A DNA stretch of 64,000 nt from Pseudonocardia sp. ICBG1293. Lineage in GTDB: Bacteria > Actinomycetota > Actinomycetes > Mycobacteriales > Pseudonocardiaceae. Every line of letters begins with the position of its first letter. Position 1 is the stretch's first letter. Below are positions 49,926-58,750 of the stretch, in pieces. The stretch is from assembly GCF_020131355.1 (NCBI RefSeq), contig NZ_JAHLEL010000051.1, positions 62,001-126,000 of the forward strand, written 5' to 3'. Both the position numbers and the translations under genes were made by a program. The notes beneath the pieces are model-generated. The model was not told the DNA's origin and did not search any database. It worked only from the letters and a program-made list of their open reading frames with translations.

Positions 49926-50557
49926 CCGACGACGGAACGCTCGCCGGTACCACGGTCGGCGACTTCCTCGACTCCCTCGCCGCCCGCGTGCCCGCTCCGG
50001 GCGGCGGGGCGACGGCGGCGCTGCACGCCGCGCAGGCCGCGGCACTGATCGGCATGGTCGCCCGCTACACGAGTGGCCCGAAGCACACCGACCACGCCGA
50101 CCTGGTCTCTGGGATCCTCGCCGATGCCGAGGCCACCCGCGCCGCGGCCCTCGCGCTCGCCGACGCCGACGCCACGGCGTTCACCGCGGTCACCGACGCC
50201 TACGCCCTGCCCCGCGGCACCGACGAGGAGAAGGCCCGGCGCACCGCGGCGATCGCCGACGCGCTGGTCGGTGCCGCCGGACCGCCCGCGGACGTGATCG
50301 GTGCCGCCGGGTCGCTGGTGTCCCTGGCCGAGGTCCTGCTCCCGGTGGCGAACCGCGCCGTGGTCACCGACGTCGCCGCCGCGACCGAGGCGGCCCGGGC
50401 CGCCGCCACGACGGCGCGGCTCAACGTCGAGATCAACCTCGGCGGCATCCGCGACGACCGGGTCCGCGCCGAGCTGGTCGGCGTCGCCGAGCGTGTGCCG
50501 GAGGTCGTCGGCCGGGCGGCCGCCGTCGAGCAGCGGGTGCGGGCCCTGCTCCGCTGA
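49922..50557 (+). CDS. fchA: Methenyltetrahydrofolate cyclohydrolase (FchA / cyclodeaminase family)
   Basis: A 211-residue helical protein of the FTCD C-terminal family (PF04961). Signatures are VGDFLDSLAARVPAPGGGAT near residue 12, AALIGMVARYTSG near 39, DADATAFTAVTDAYALPRGT near 81 and ARLNVEINLGGIRD near 160. It hydrolyses methenyl-THF to 10-formyl-THF. GTG 49922 overlaps the purU stop. Its presence complements the FolD-like enzyme that lacks the cyclohydrolase residues, as MtdA and Fch are separate in Methylobacterium. Confidence 0.88.
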   Translation: MTDDGTLAGTTVGDFLDSLAARVPAPGGGATAALHAAQAAALIGMVARYTSGPKHTDHADLVSGILADAEATRAAALALADADATAFTAVTDAYALPRGTDEEKARRTAAIADALVGAAGPPADVIGAAGSLVSLAEVLLPVANRAVVTDVAAATEAARAAATTARLNVEINLGGIRDDRVRAELVGVAERVPEVVGRAAAVEQRVRALLR

Positions 50558-50631
50558 CCGGCCGGCAGCGCGTCGAGGGAGATCCGGTGGGCCGGACGGC
50601 CGCGCCGGCGGAACGAGGAGAGCCGACAGCC

Positions 50632-51951
50632 ATGACCGAGATCAGCCGGAGGACGCGGGAGCCGCGTCCGCCCTCCGCCCACGCGCACGGCGCTGCCCGG
50701 CCCCGCGGGTCGCGACGCCTCCCGCGATGGAGTGAGATCGCGCCCCTGCTCACCTCGGCCCCGCGCGACCGCGACCCCGTACGGCGCAGGCTCGCGCGGG
50801 CACACGACATCGAGGACCTGCGGGAGATGGCGCGCCGCCGCACGCCCCGTTCGGTGTTCGACTACGTGGACGGCGGAGCGGAGACCGAGAGCACCCGACG
50901 CCGCAACGCCTCGGCCTTCGACGACGTCGAGTTCCTCCCGCAGGTCCTGCGCGACGTGAGCCGGGTCGATCCGAGCACCACGATCCTGGGCCGCCCCGTG
51001 TCGATGCCGTTCGTCTTCGCCCCGACCGGCTTCACCCGCATGGTGCAGCACGAGGGCGAGGCCGCGGTGGCCCGCGTGGCCGAGCGGGAGGGCGTGCCGT
51101 ACGCGCTGTCGACCATGGGCACGATCTCGCCGGAGGACCTCGCCGCGGCGGCGCCGGGGGCCGACCGGTGGTTCCAGCTCTACGTCTGGCGCGACCGTGC
51201 CGCGTCCCGGCGACTGCTGGGGCGTGCCGCGGCCGCCGGCTTCACCACCCTCGTCGTGACGGTCGACGTCGCCGTCCCCGGAGCCCGGCTCCGCGACCTG
51301 CGCAGCGGCATGACCATCCCGCCCACCTTGACGCTGCGGACCCTGGCGGGGATCGCCCGCAGGCCGCGGTGGTGGTTCGACGTGGTCACGCACGAACCGC
51401 TGCGGTTCGCCGCCCTGGAGGACGTGGGGGGCGGGTTCACCGACGTCGTCAACGGGATCATGGATCCGGGGGTGGACTTCGCGGACCTCGAGTGGATGAG
51501 GGAGCACTGGTCCGGCGACATCGTCGTCAAGGGCGTGCTGAACCCCCGGGACGCGCGGACCGTCGTCGACTGCGGGGTCCAGGCGGTCGCGGTCTCCAAT
51601 CACGGGGGCAGGCAGCTGGACCGTGCCGCGTCGACGCTCGCGGCGCTGCCCGAGGTCCGGGCGGCGGTCGGGACCGACGCCGAGGTCTACCTGGACGGCG
51701 GGGTGCGTTCCGGGACCGACCTCGCGGCCGCGCTCGCGCACGGGGCGGACGCCGTCCTGGTGGGACGGCCCTATCTCTACGGGCTGATGGCGGGGGGTGA
51801 GCAGGGGGTGGATCGGGTCCACGACCTCTACCGGCAGGGCTTCCTGCGTGCCCTCGCCCTGCTCGGGGTGACGTCCGTGGGCGAGCTGGGACCGCACCTG
51901 CTGCGGTGCCCGCCCGCCCACGGACCCCGGGTCACGACGCCGGTCGAGTGA
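50632..51951 (+). CDS. FMN-dependent alpha-hydroxyacid dehydrogenase (mandelate/lactate dehydrogenase type)
   Basis: A 439-residue TIM-barrel flavoenzyme oxidising an (S)-2-hydroxy acid to the 2-oxo acid. Features in order: SVFDYVDGGAETESTRRRN near residue 79, PFVFAPTGFTRMVQHEGE near 128, QLYVWRDR near 183, VTVDVAVPGARLRDLRSG near 208, VVKGVLNPRDA near 302, the catalytic His in AVSNHGGRQLD near 324, and LDGGVRSGTDLAAALAHGAD near 353. It is the last gene of the O-demethylase operon and is convergent (20-bp overlap) with an aldehyde dehydrogenase next to benzoylformate decarboxylase. A mandelate-like substrate is therefore likely. Confidence 0.88.
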   Translation: MTEISRRTREPRPPSAHAHGAARPRGSRRLPRWSEIAPLLTSAPRDRDPVRRRLARAHDIEDLREMARRRTPRSVFDYVDGGAETESTRRRNASAFDDVEFLPQVLRDVSRVDPSTTILGRPVSMPFVFAPTGFTRMVQHEGEAAVARVAEREGVPYALSTMGTISPEDLAAAAPGADRWFQLYVWRDRAASRRLLGRAAAAGFTTLVVTVDVAVPGARLRDLRSGMTIPPTLTLRTLAGIARRPRWWFDVVTHEPLRFAALEDVGGGFTDVVNGIMDPGVDFADLEWMREHWSGDIVVKGVLNPRDARTVVDCGVQAVAVSNHGGRQLDRAASTLAALPEVRAAVGTDAEVYLDGGVRSGTDLAAALAHGADAVLVGRPYLYGLMAGGEQGVDRVHDLYRQGFLRALALLGVTSVGELGPHLLRCPPAHGPRVTTPVE

Positions 51952-53392
51952 CCGTGTGCGGCTCGGTGAAGGCGTACAGACCGTCCTGACCGAGCTCTCG
52001 CCCGATCCCGCTCTGCCGGAACCCGCCGAACGGGGCGCGGTCGTCCGCCGCGGTGGCGTTCGCCTGGTTGACCCAGGTGGTCCCGGTCCGCATCCGCCGC
52101 GCGACGGCGGCGGCGCGGTCCGGATCGGCGGACCAGACCGAGGAGCACAACCCGGACCATTCCTCGTCCAGACCGGCCAGCAGCGGGTCGAGGTCGTCGT
52201 AGGAGAGCACGGGCACGGTCGGCCCGAACTGCTCCTCGCGGACGATCGCGAGCTCCGGATCGGGGTCGACGACCAGCGACGGCCGGAGGAAGTGGCCGGT
52301 GCCCACCGCGTCGGACAGGCTGCCGTACTCGCGGACCTCCGCCCCCCGGGCGCGCGCCTCGTCGAGGAGGGCGAGCACACGGTCGCGTCCGGCGGCGGTG
52401 TGCACGGGACCGTAGGTGCCGGCCGGGTCGAGGCCCGGCCCGGTCCGCTGCCGGTCCAGCTCCGCGCCCAGGGCCTCGATCACCTCGTCCCGGCGGCGGC
52501 GCGGGACGTAGAGCCGCTTGACGGCCATGCAGACCTGGCCCGAGGTCATGAACGTCGCCCCGACCAGGGCGGACACGGTGCGCTCGTCGAGCTCGACGTC
52601 GTCGAGCAGGACGGCCGGGTCGTTGCCGCCCAGCTCCAGGGTCACCGCGGCCAGTGACCGCGCCGCCAGCGCCATCACCGCGCGACCGCCCGCGGTGCTG
52701 CCGGTGAACACGACGTGCTGCACACGCGGGTCGACGAGCAGCGGCTCGACGGCGGCGTTGGTGCCGGTGACGACGTTCAGCACGCCCGGCGGGAGCCCCT
52801 CGGCGAGTGCCCGCACCGTCTGCACCACCGACAGCGGGGTGGTGGGCGGCGGCTTGACCACGACGGTGTTCCCCGCCACCAGCGCGTAGGGCAGGCTCGC
52901 GGCCAGGATGGCGAGCGGCCAGTTGAACGGCACGACCACCGTGACCACCCCGACAGGTAGCCGCAGCACCTCGGTGTGGAAGGGCTGGGCGGGCAGGGTC
53001 CGGGACGGTTCGAAGGTCGCGGCCAGCGAGGCGGCGTGCCTGCAGCGCATCTCGAACACGGCCAGGTCGGCGAAGGACTCACCGAGGACCTTCCCGTTCT
53101 CGGCCGTCAGCACGGGCGCGACGGCCGGGGCCCGCTCGGCGAGCGGGGCGAGCGCCCGGAGCAGGATCTCGGCACGCTCGGCGGTGTCCCGCCGGGACCA
53201 GGCCGGGAAGGCCGCGTGGGCGGTGGCGACGGCGTGCTCGGCGTCCTGGGGGGTGGCGGACGCGGCGCGCCCGACGACGCGCTCCGGGGCGGCCGGGTCG
53301 TGGACGTCGAAGAACTCCGCGGTGGACAGGTCCTGCCCGCCGATGTGGAGCAGGGCGGTGACCTCGGGGGCCGCCACGTCGGACGTGGTCAT
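51932..53392 (-). CDS. Aldehyde dehydrogenase (probable aryl aldehyde dehydrogenase)
   Basis: A 486-residue NAD(P)+-dependent aldehyde dehydrogenase. It has VVVPFNWPLAILAASLPYAL near residue 148, VFTGSTAGGRAVMALA near 228, the general base in LELGGNDPAVLL near 251 and the catalytic Cys in SGQVCMAVKRLYVP near 285, with EEQFGPTVPVLSY near 386. Context (benzoylformate decarboxylase and permease upstream in the same operon) suggests oxidation of benzaldehyde, vanillin or syringaldehyde to the acid that feeds the O-demethylases. ATG 53392. Confidence 0.87.
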   Translation of the reverse strand: MTTSDVAAPEVTALLHIGGQDLSTAEFFDVHDPAAPERVVGRAASATPQDAEHAVATAHAAFPAWSRRDTAERAEILLRALAPLAERAPAVAPVLTAENGKVLGESFADLAVFEMRCRHAASLAATFEPSRTLPAQPFHTEVLRLPVGVVTVVVPFNWPLAILAASLPYALVAGNTVVVKPPPTTPLSVVQTVRALAEGLPPGVLNVVTGTNAAVEPLLVDPRVQHVVFTGSTAGGRAVMALAARSLAAVTLELGGNDPAVLLDDVELDERTVSALVGATFMTSGQVCMAVKRLYVPRRRRDEVIEALGAELDRQRTGPGLDPAGTYGPVHTAAGRDRVLALLDEARARGAEVREYGSLSDAVGTGHFLRPSLVVDPDPELAIVREEQFGPTVPVLSYDDLDPLLAGLDEEWSGLCSSVWSADPDRAAAVARRMRTGTTWVNQANATAADDRAPFGGFRQSGIGRELGQDGLYAFTEPHTVTRPAS

Positions 53393-53432
53393 GGGGTACC
53401 TCCGGTGAGAGGGGATGGGGCCGGACAGCGGA

Positions 53433-54770
53433 TCAGGTGAGGGCGGTGCGGGCGCTCTCCCGCGAGAGGAGGACGGCGAGGAAGCCGGCCGCGCACAGCG
53501 CGGTGTAGTAGACGAGGGAGGCGGTGAGCCCTCCGGTCGCGGCGACGAGCGCGGCCGAGACGACCGGCAGCAGACCGCCGCCCAGGACGGTGCCGATCTG
53601 GCGGCCGAGGGCGATCCCGGATAGGCGCACCCGGGCGTCGTCGAACTGCTCCGGGTAGAAGCTGCCGGTCACCGCGAGGCTCATGGGCTGCAGTACCGCG
53701 CCGGGGATCGCGAGCGCGAGCACGACGAGGGCCGGATCGGCGGTACGCAGCAGGGGGAAGAAGGCCGCCACCACGTAGAGGCAGCCGAGCGCGTAGGCCA
53801 GCAGCAGCAGCGGCCGGCGCCCCACCCGGTCGCTCAGCCAGCCGAACAGCGGATTGGTCAGCATCCCCAGGCCGTTGCCGATCACGATCCCCAGCAACGG
53901 CAGCGCCGGACTCAACCCGAGGGTGCCCGTCACGTAGGACAGGCCGAAGATCGCCGTGAAGTAGAAGACCGAGGACTCGGCCACCGCGGCGAACAGCACC
54001 CGGGCCGTGGCCGCCTTGTGGCTGCGCAGCACGACCAGCAGCGGCATCCGTTCGGCGCCCGCGGCGCCGACGGCCCGGGTGAACAACGGCGACTCCGCCA
54101 CCCGCACCCGCATGTACAGACCGACGAAGAAGATCACCGCGCTGGCCAGGAAGGGCAGGCGCCAGCCCCACGCGAGCAGGTCCTCCCGCGGCATCAGCCC
54201 CACGAGCAGCACCGCGGTGGCGCCGAGGACCGTGCCCCCCGCGGCGCCACTCTGCACGATCGCGGCGAACAACCCGCGGCGGCCACCCGGGGCGCTCTCG
54301 GTGGCGAGCAGAGGTCCGGCCGCGGACTCGCCGCCGAGCGCGAGACCCTGGACGAAACGCAGCACGACGAGCACGACCGGGGCGAGGAGCCCGATGGTCG
54401 CATACGTCGGCAGCAGCCCCATCGCCGTCGTCGCGGCGCCGGCCAGGGCCATCGTCCAGATCATGATCGGTTTGCGGCCCACCCGGTCACCCAGGTGACC
54501 GAACACGATGCCGCCGAGCGGACGGGCGAGGAAACCGACCGCGAACACGCTGAAGGCGGCGATGGTGCCGACCAGCGGGCTGAACTGGGGGAAGAACAGG
54601 ACGTCGAGCGCTACGGGGGCCAGGAAGCCGTAGACCAGGAAGTCATACCACTCGATGGTGGTGCCGAGGAACGTCGAGGCGAGCATGCGACGCGAGCCCT
54701 TCGCGTCCCCGCCTCCCGGTGCGGGGTCGGCGGCGGCTCCGGCCGCGGTGTTCTCCGAGTAGGTGGACAT
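53433..54770 (-). CDS. MHS-family permease (probable aromatic/hydroxy acid importer)
   Basis: A 445-residue 12-helix symporter with TFLGTTIEWYDFLVYGFLAP near residue 33, GHLGDRVGRKP near 95 and RFVQGLALGGESAAGPLLAT near 137, where the usual GGEWGG is GGESAA. It lies between benzoylformate decarboxylase (21 bp) and the aldehyde dehydrogenase (40 bp), so it likely imports the hydroxy- or oxo-acid substrate. ATG 54770 follows GGGAAGGAACG. Confidence 0.88.
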   Translation of the reverse strand: MSTYSENTAAGAAADPAPGGGDAKGSRRMLASTFLGTTIEWYDFLVYGFLAPVALDVLFFPQFSPLVGTIAAFSVFAVGFLARPLGGIVFGHLGDRVGRKPIMIWTMALAGAATTAMGLLPTYATIGLLAPVVLVVLRFVQGLALGGESAAGPLLATESAPGGRRGLFAAIVQSGAAGGTVLGATAVLLVGLMPREDLLAWGWRLPFLASAVIFFVGLYMRVRVAESPLFTRAVGAAGAERMPLLVVLRSHKAATARVLFAAVAESSVFYFTAIFGLSYVTGTLGLSPALPLLGIVIGNGLGMLTNPLFGWLSDRVGRRPLLLLAYALGCLYVVAAFFPLLRTADPALVVLALAIPGAVLQPMSLAVTGSFYPEQFDDARVRLSGIALGRQIGTVLGGGLLPVVSAALVAATGGLTASLVYYTALCAAGFLAVLLSRESARTALT

Positions 54771-54791
54771 CGTCGTCGTTCCTTCCCGGGG

Positions 54792-56363
54792 TCAGCGGAC
54801 GTGTACGTCGAGGAGCACGGGGCCGGACGAGGTCAATGCCCGCCGCAGCGCGTCCGCGAGCTCCGCGGGGCGCCGCACCGTCACGCCGGCGCACCCCATG
54901 TCGCGGGCCAGCCCGGCGTAGTCGATGCCGGTCACCGCGGTGCCGACCGGCTTGTCGATCCCGAAGTGGGCGGAGAACCCGTCGAGGGCCGCGTAGCCGC
55001 CGTTGTTCACCACGACGAAGGTGACCGGGGTGTTCTCGTGCGCCGCCGACCACAGCGCCTGGATCGCGTACATGCTCGACCCGTCGCCGAGCAGCGCGAT
55101 CACCCGCTGTCCGGGCCGGGCGAGCGCGACACCGACCGCGGCGGGCATGCCGTGCCCGAGCCCGCCGCTGGCGCAGGTGAAGAAGGTCTCCGGACCGGTG
55201 AACGGCAGTCGCTCCTGCATCACCGCCCGGGTGCTCGGCGCCTCCTCGACCACGATCGCGGACTCCGGTCGCTCGTCGGCGAGGGTCTGCAGCAGGAAGG
55301 CCTCGGTGAGTTCCGCGGGCGCGGTGAGCCGCGGAGGGCGTGGCCTGCCCGGCGGAGCGGAGCGAGCGGGCGGGGTGCTCGCGGCCCGGACCTCGGCGAT
55401 CGTGGCGCGGACGCCGCCCACGATCGCCGTCCCCTCCGGCGTCCACGCCGCGGTGTCCGGGTCCTCGACGACCTGGAAGAGGACGCAGCCGGCCGGCAGC
55501 AGGGGACCGTGCCCCTCCACGTGGAAGGTGAACACGGGGGCGCCGAGCACCACCACCAGGTCGTGGCCGGCGAGCCGTTCCCGGATCGACTCGCGCGCCG
55601 CGGGCAGGAACCCGGCGTACAGGGGGTGGTCCTCCGGGAACCCGCACCGCGGGGACAGCGGTGCGGTCCACACGCGGGCCCGGTGCCGTTCGGCCAGCGC
55701 GACCACCTCGGCGAAGGCGTGGTCACGGTCGACCTCGGCGCCCACGACCAGCGCGGGGGAGACCGCCCGGTCGAGCGCGGCGACGAGTCCCGCCACGAGA
55801 TCGGGGTCCGGTCGCGCCGCCGCGCCGACGGGGCGCGGCCGGGGGTCCGCCCCGGGCTCGGCGGGTGCCTCCCAGTCGTCGACCGGGATCGAGAGGAACA
55901 CCGGGCCACGCGGTGGCGTCATCGCGACGTGGTAGGCGCGGGCGACCGCCGCGGGGACGTCCTGCGGTCGGGCCGGCTCGCAGCTCCACTTGACGTAGGG
56001 GCGCGGCAGCTCGGTCGCCCGCTCGTTCATCAGGAACGGCTCGCCGACCAGCAGCGACCTCGCCTGCTGTCCGGCCGTCACGACCAGCGGCGTGCGGTTG
56101 CGCCACGCGGTGAACAGGTTGCCCATCGCGTGGCCCACCCCCGCCGCCGAGTGCAGGTTCACCAGTGCCGCGGTGCCCGAGGCCTGGGCGAAACCGTCGG
56201 CCATCCCGACGACGACGGACTCCTGCAGGCCCAGGACGTAGTCGAAGTCGTCGGGGAAGTCCCGGAACATCGGCAGCTCGGTCGAGCCCGGGTTGCCGAA
56301 GACCGTCGTCATGCCGCGGGCTCGCAGCTGCGCCACGACGACGTCGCGCACGGTCGTGCTCAT
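54792..56363 (-). CDS. mdlC: Benzoylformate decarboxylase (thiamine diphosphate dependent)
   Basis: A 523-residue ThDP enzyme decarboxylating an arylglyoxylate to the aryl aldehyde. It matches Pseudomonas MdlC closely: TVFGNPGSTELPMFRDFPDD near 20 with Ser27, Glu48 in LQESVVVGMADG, His71 in NLHSAAGVGHAMG, a HVEGHGPLLPAG histidine region near 280 and the ThDP motif GDGSSMYAIQALWSAAHEN near 425. The catalytic Ser, Glu and His positions agree with BFDC Ser26, Glu47 and His70. ATG 56363 is preferred over 56369 because the G-run ribosome site is correctly spaced. First gene of the mdlC-permease-ALDH operon. Confidence 0.9.
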   Translation of the reverse strand: MSTTVRDVVVAQLRARGMTTVFGNPGSTELPMFRDFPDDFDYVLGLQESVVVGMADGFAQASGTAALVNLHSAAGVGHAMGNLFTAWRNRTPLVVTAGQQARSLLVGEPFLMNERATELPRPYVKWSCEPARPQDVPAAVARAYHVAMTPPRGPVFLSIPVDDWEAPAEPGADPRPRPVGAAARPDPDLVAGLVAALDRAVSPALVVGAEVDRDHAFAEVVALAERHRARVWTAPLSPRCGFPEDHPLYAGFLPAARESIRERLAGHDLVVVLGAPVFTFHVEGHGPLLPAGCVLFQVVEDPDTAAWTPEGTAIVGGVRATIAEVRAASTPPARSAPPGRPRPPRLTAPAELTEAFLLQTLADERPESAIVVEEAPSTRAVMQERLPFTGPETFFTCASGGLGHGMPAAVGVALARPGQRVIALLGDGSSMYAIQALWSAAHENTPVTFVVVNNGGYAALDGFSAHFGIDKPVGTAVTGIDYAGLARDMGCAGVTVRRPAELADALRRALTSSGPVLLDVHVR

Positions 56364-57297
56364 GCCCATCCCCCCGTTGCGAGTGCAGAGCGCCGGTCCG
56401 ATGGCCGGCCGGGCCTGAGGATCCTGGATCGCAGACAGGCAACCAATGCATAGGCCTGCCGAGAGTCATAACCTCTGGGCATGACCTTCGAGGCAGGGCA
56501 GCTGCGGGCCTTCCTGGCGGTGGCCGAACACGGGGGCGTCGGGCGGGCGGCCGCCGACCTCGGCCTGACCCAGCCCGCGGTGAGCCGGTCGCTGCGCCGG
56601 TTGGAGGTGGCGCTCGGCGCACCGCTGTTCGAGCGGCACAGCACCGGCATGCGCCTGACCGAGTACGGCCGCGCGCTGGCCCCGCGGGCCCGCGCCATCG
56701 AGGAGGAGGCCCAGCGTGCCGTGGAGGAGATCCACACCATGCAGGGCCGGGGCCGGGGCACGCTGCGGGTGGGCAGCGTCGGGTCGGTGATCGCCCACCT
56801 GGTTCCGCGGGCCGTCGACGCGCTGCTGGTCCGGCACCCGGGGCTGGAGGTCCACATCCTCGAAGGGGTCGAGGACGTGCTGGTCGGGGCGCTGGCGGCC
56901 GCCGAGATCGACGTCGCCGTCGGCGGTGAGCTCGACGCGGACGAGCGGATCGCCGTCGTGGGCAGCCTGCGCTGGCAGGACCACGTCACGGTGGTCGCCG
57001 CGACCGGGCACCCGCTGCGCGCCGAGCCCGGGGTGGAGCTCGCCGACCTCGTGGACCGGCGCTGGGCGATGCCGCCGGCGCGGACGGCTCCCCGCCGTGC
57101 CCTCACCGAGATCTTCCGCCGCGCCGGGCTCGACGAGCCGCGGACCACCGTGACGACCCGGTCGGTGGTCGCGCTGAAGGCGCTCGTGGCCGACGCGGGA
57201 TTCCTCAGCGTCATGCCCCGCCCGCTCTTCTCCGCCGAGCGCCGGGCCGGGACGATCGAGTCCCTCCACGTCCCGGGGGGGTGTCTCTATGGGTTCG

Positions 57298-58530
57298 TCA
57301 AGCGGCGGCGAGTTCTGGATCGGGGTTGTTGACCGTGGGCGGGTTGTAGGGGCGGCGGTCGCGGAGCATGGCGTAGATGACGTCGGTGCGGCGTCGGGCG
57401 AGGCAGATCAGGGCGGCGTTGTGTCGTTTGCCGGCGGCTCGTTTGCGGTCGTAGTAGGCGCGGCTGGCGGGGTCGGCCAGGGCGGCGAATGCGGACAGGA
57501 ACAGCGCGGATTTCAGGGCGTGGTTGCCGCGCTGGGATCGGGTTTCGCCTTTGATCGAGGTGCCGGAGCGGCGGGTGACTGGGGCGAGGCCGGCGTAAGC
57601 GGCGAGGTGCCCGGCGGTGGGGAACCCGGAGCCGTCGCCGACGATGGTGAGGATCTTGATGGCGGTCCTGACCCCGAGTCCGGGCATCGAGGTCAGGACC
57701 GGTCCAAGAGGGTGGGCCTCCAGGCGGGCTTCGAGCTCGTCGGCGAGCTGGTCGCGTTCGGTGTGGACCTGGCGCAGCTGCCCGGCGACGCCGGTGATGA
57801 CACGGGCGAACGCGGCCGTGCCGGGAACGGTCAGGCTCTGGGCGTCGAGCGAGGTCAGGATCTGGGCGGGAAGGGTGCGGGCCAGTCGAGGCGACCGGGC
57901 CCGCATCGTCTCGGCGATCCCGTCAGCGCCGAGCTCTCGCAGGGCTTGCGGGGTGGGCGCGGCCGCGAGCAGGTCGAGCACGCCACCGCGGTCCAGGCGT
58001 GGCCCGAGCAGGCGTTCCAGGGCGGGATGAACATGCAGCAGGGCGTCGCGCAGCCGGTTCGTCAGCCGGGTGCTCTGCCCAGCCAGGTCATCGTCGTAAC
58101 CGGCGAGCACAGTGAGTTCGGCGAGGGTCTCGTCGTCGGTGCCGACCCGGCGCAGGGTGTGCGGCATCGTCCGGGCGGCCTCGGCGATCACGTGGGCGTC
58201 GCGGGCGTCGGTCTTGGCCTGCCCGGGATGCAGGTCGGCGATGCGGCGCATCGCCAGCCCGGGCAGGTAGGCCACCGTGATCCCCAGATCACGAGCGACG
58301 GCGATGGCCAGCGCTCCGATCGAGGCGGGCTGGTCGATGACCATCAGCACCGCGCCGTGCTCGGCCAGCCCGGACAGCACGGTGCGCAGCGCCGATTCGT
58401 CGTTGGGCAGGGCCTTGTCGTGCACCCGCTTCCCGTTGGTGTCGACCGCGCAGGCGTGGTGTTCGGACTTGCCCACGTCCAGGCCGCAGAACACCGCGAA
58501 CCCGGTCGGGTGCTGGTCAGGATCGGGCAA
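57298..58530 (-). CDS. IS110-family transposase (DEDD plus serine domain)
   Basis: A 410-residue transposase. The N-terminal RuvC-like domain starts FCGLDVGKSEHHACAV near residue 15 and includes MVIDQPASIG near 62 and KTDARDAHVIAEAAR near 105. A coiled region follows, and the C-terminal Transposase_20 domain shows SMPGLGVRTAIKIL near 275 and YAGLAPVTRRSGTSIKG near 312 with the catalytic Ser region. TTG 58530 is taken as start because GGGAGCGG precedes it and family N-termini align; an ATG at 58605 is an in-frame alternative. It appears intact. Confidence 0.88.
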   Translation of the reverse strand: MPDPDQHPTGFAVFCGLDVGKSEHHACAVDTNGKRVHDKALPNDESALRTVLSGLAEHGAVLMVIDQPASIGALAIAVARDLGITVAYLPGLAMRRIADLHPGQAKTDARDAHVIAEAARTMPHTLRRVGTDDETLAELTVLAGYDDDLAGQSTRLTNRLRDALLHVHPALERLLGPRLDRGGVLDLLAAAPTPQALRELGADGIAETMRARSPRLARTLPAQILTSLDAQSLTVPGTAAFARVITGVAGQLRQVHTERDQLADELEARLEAHPLGPVLTSMPGLGVRTAIKILTIVGDGSGFPTAGHLAAYAGLAPVTRRSGTSIKGETRSQRGNHALKSALFLSAFAALADPASRAYYDRKRAAGKRHNAALICLARRRTDVIYAMLRDRRPYNPPTVNNPDPELAAA

Positions 58531-58750
58531 CCGCCGCTCCCTTCTCGTCGCGGCAGGCCGACCACGAGCACCCGCGCCGGCAGCCACGTTACGAGCAGAC
58601 CACACGGGTCAGGTCTCTATCAGCGGTCGTTGGCGCCCTCCGGCCACGGCGACAACACCCCCCAGATCATCGGGCGACAGGGGCAGTCAGTCATACCGCG
58701 GCCGGCGGCCTGCAAGCCCTCAGCGGGCTTGATCAAGAAGGTAACGGGGG
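58531..58750 (-). ncRNA. Putative IS110 bridge RNA region
   Basis: The noncoding 5' end of IS110 elements encodes a structured bridge RNA that pairs with donor and target DNA. Here about 220 nt lie between the element end and the transposase start. On the transcribed strand it begins with a hairpin AAGCCC-GCTGA-GGGCTT (near 58716-58734) and a second GC-rich stem-forming stretch (GGCCGCCGGCCGCGG). Exact ends and guide loops could not be resolved by eye. Confidence 0.45.

Noticed and set aside
55991..55998. TGACGTAG, the core of the regulon motif, inside the benzoylformate decarboxylase gene
   Set aside because: It encodes the conserved PRPYVKW segment and the rest of the 19-bp motif does not match. 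A similar coding hit at 7522-7529 in glpD (HYVKR) was rejected for the same reason.
57283..58620. GTCTCTAT occurs at 57283-57290 and 58613-58620 and looked like an 8-bp target duplication of the insertion sequence
   Set aside because: Restoring the LysR frame places the right end at about 58754, well past 58620, so the second copy is internal to the element and the repeat is probably chance.
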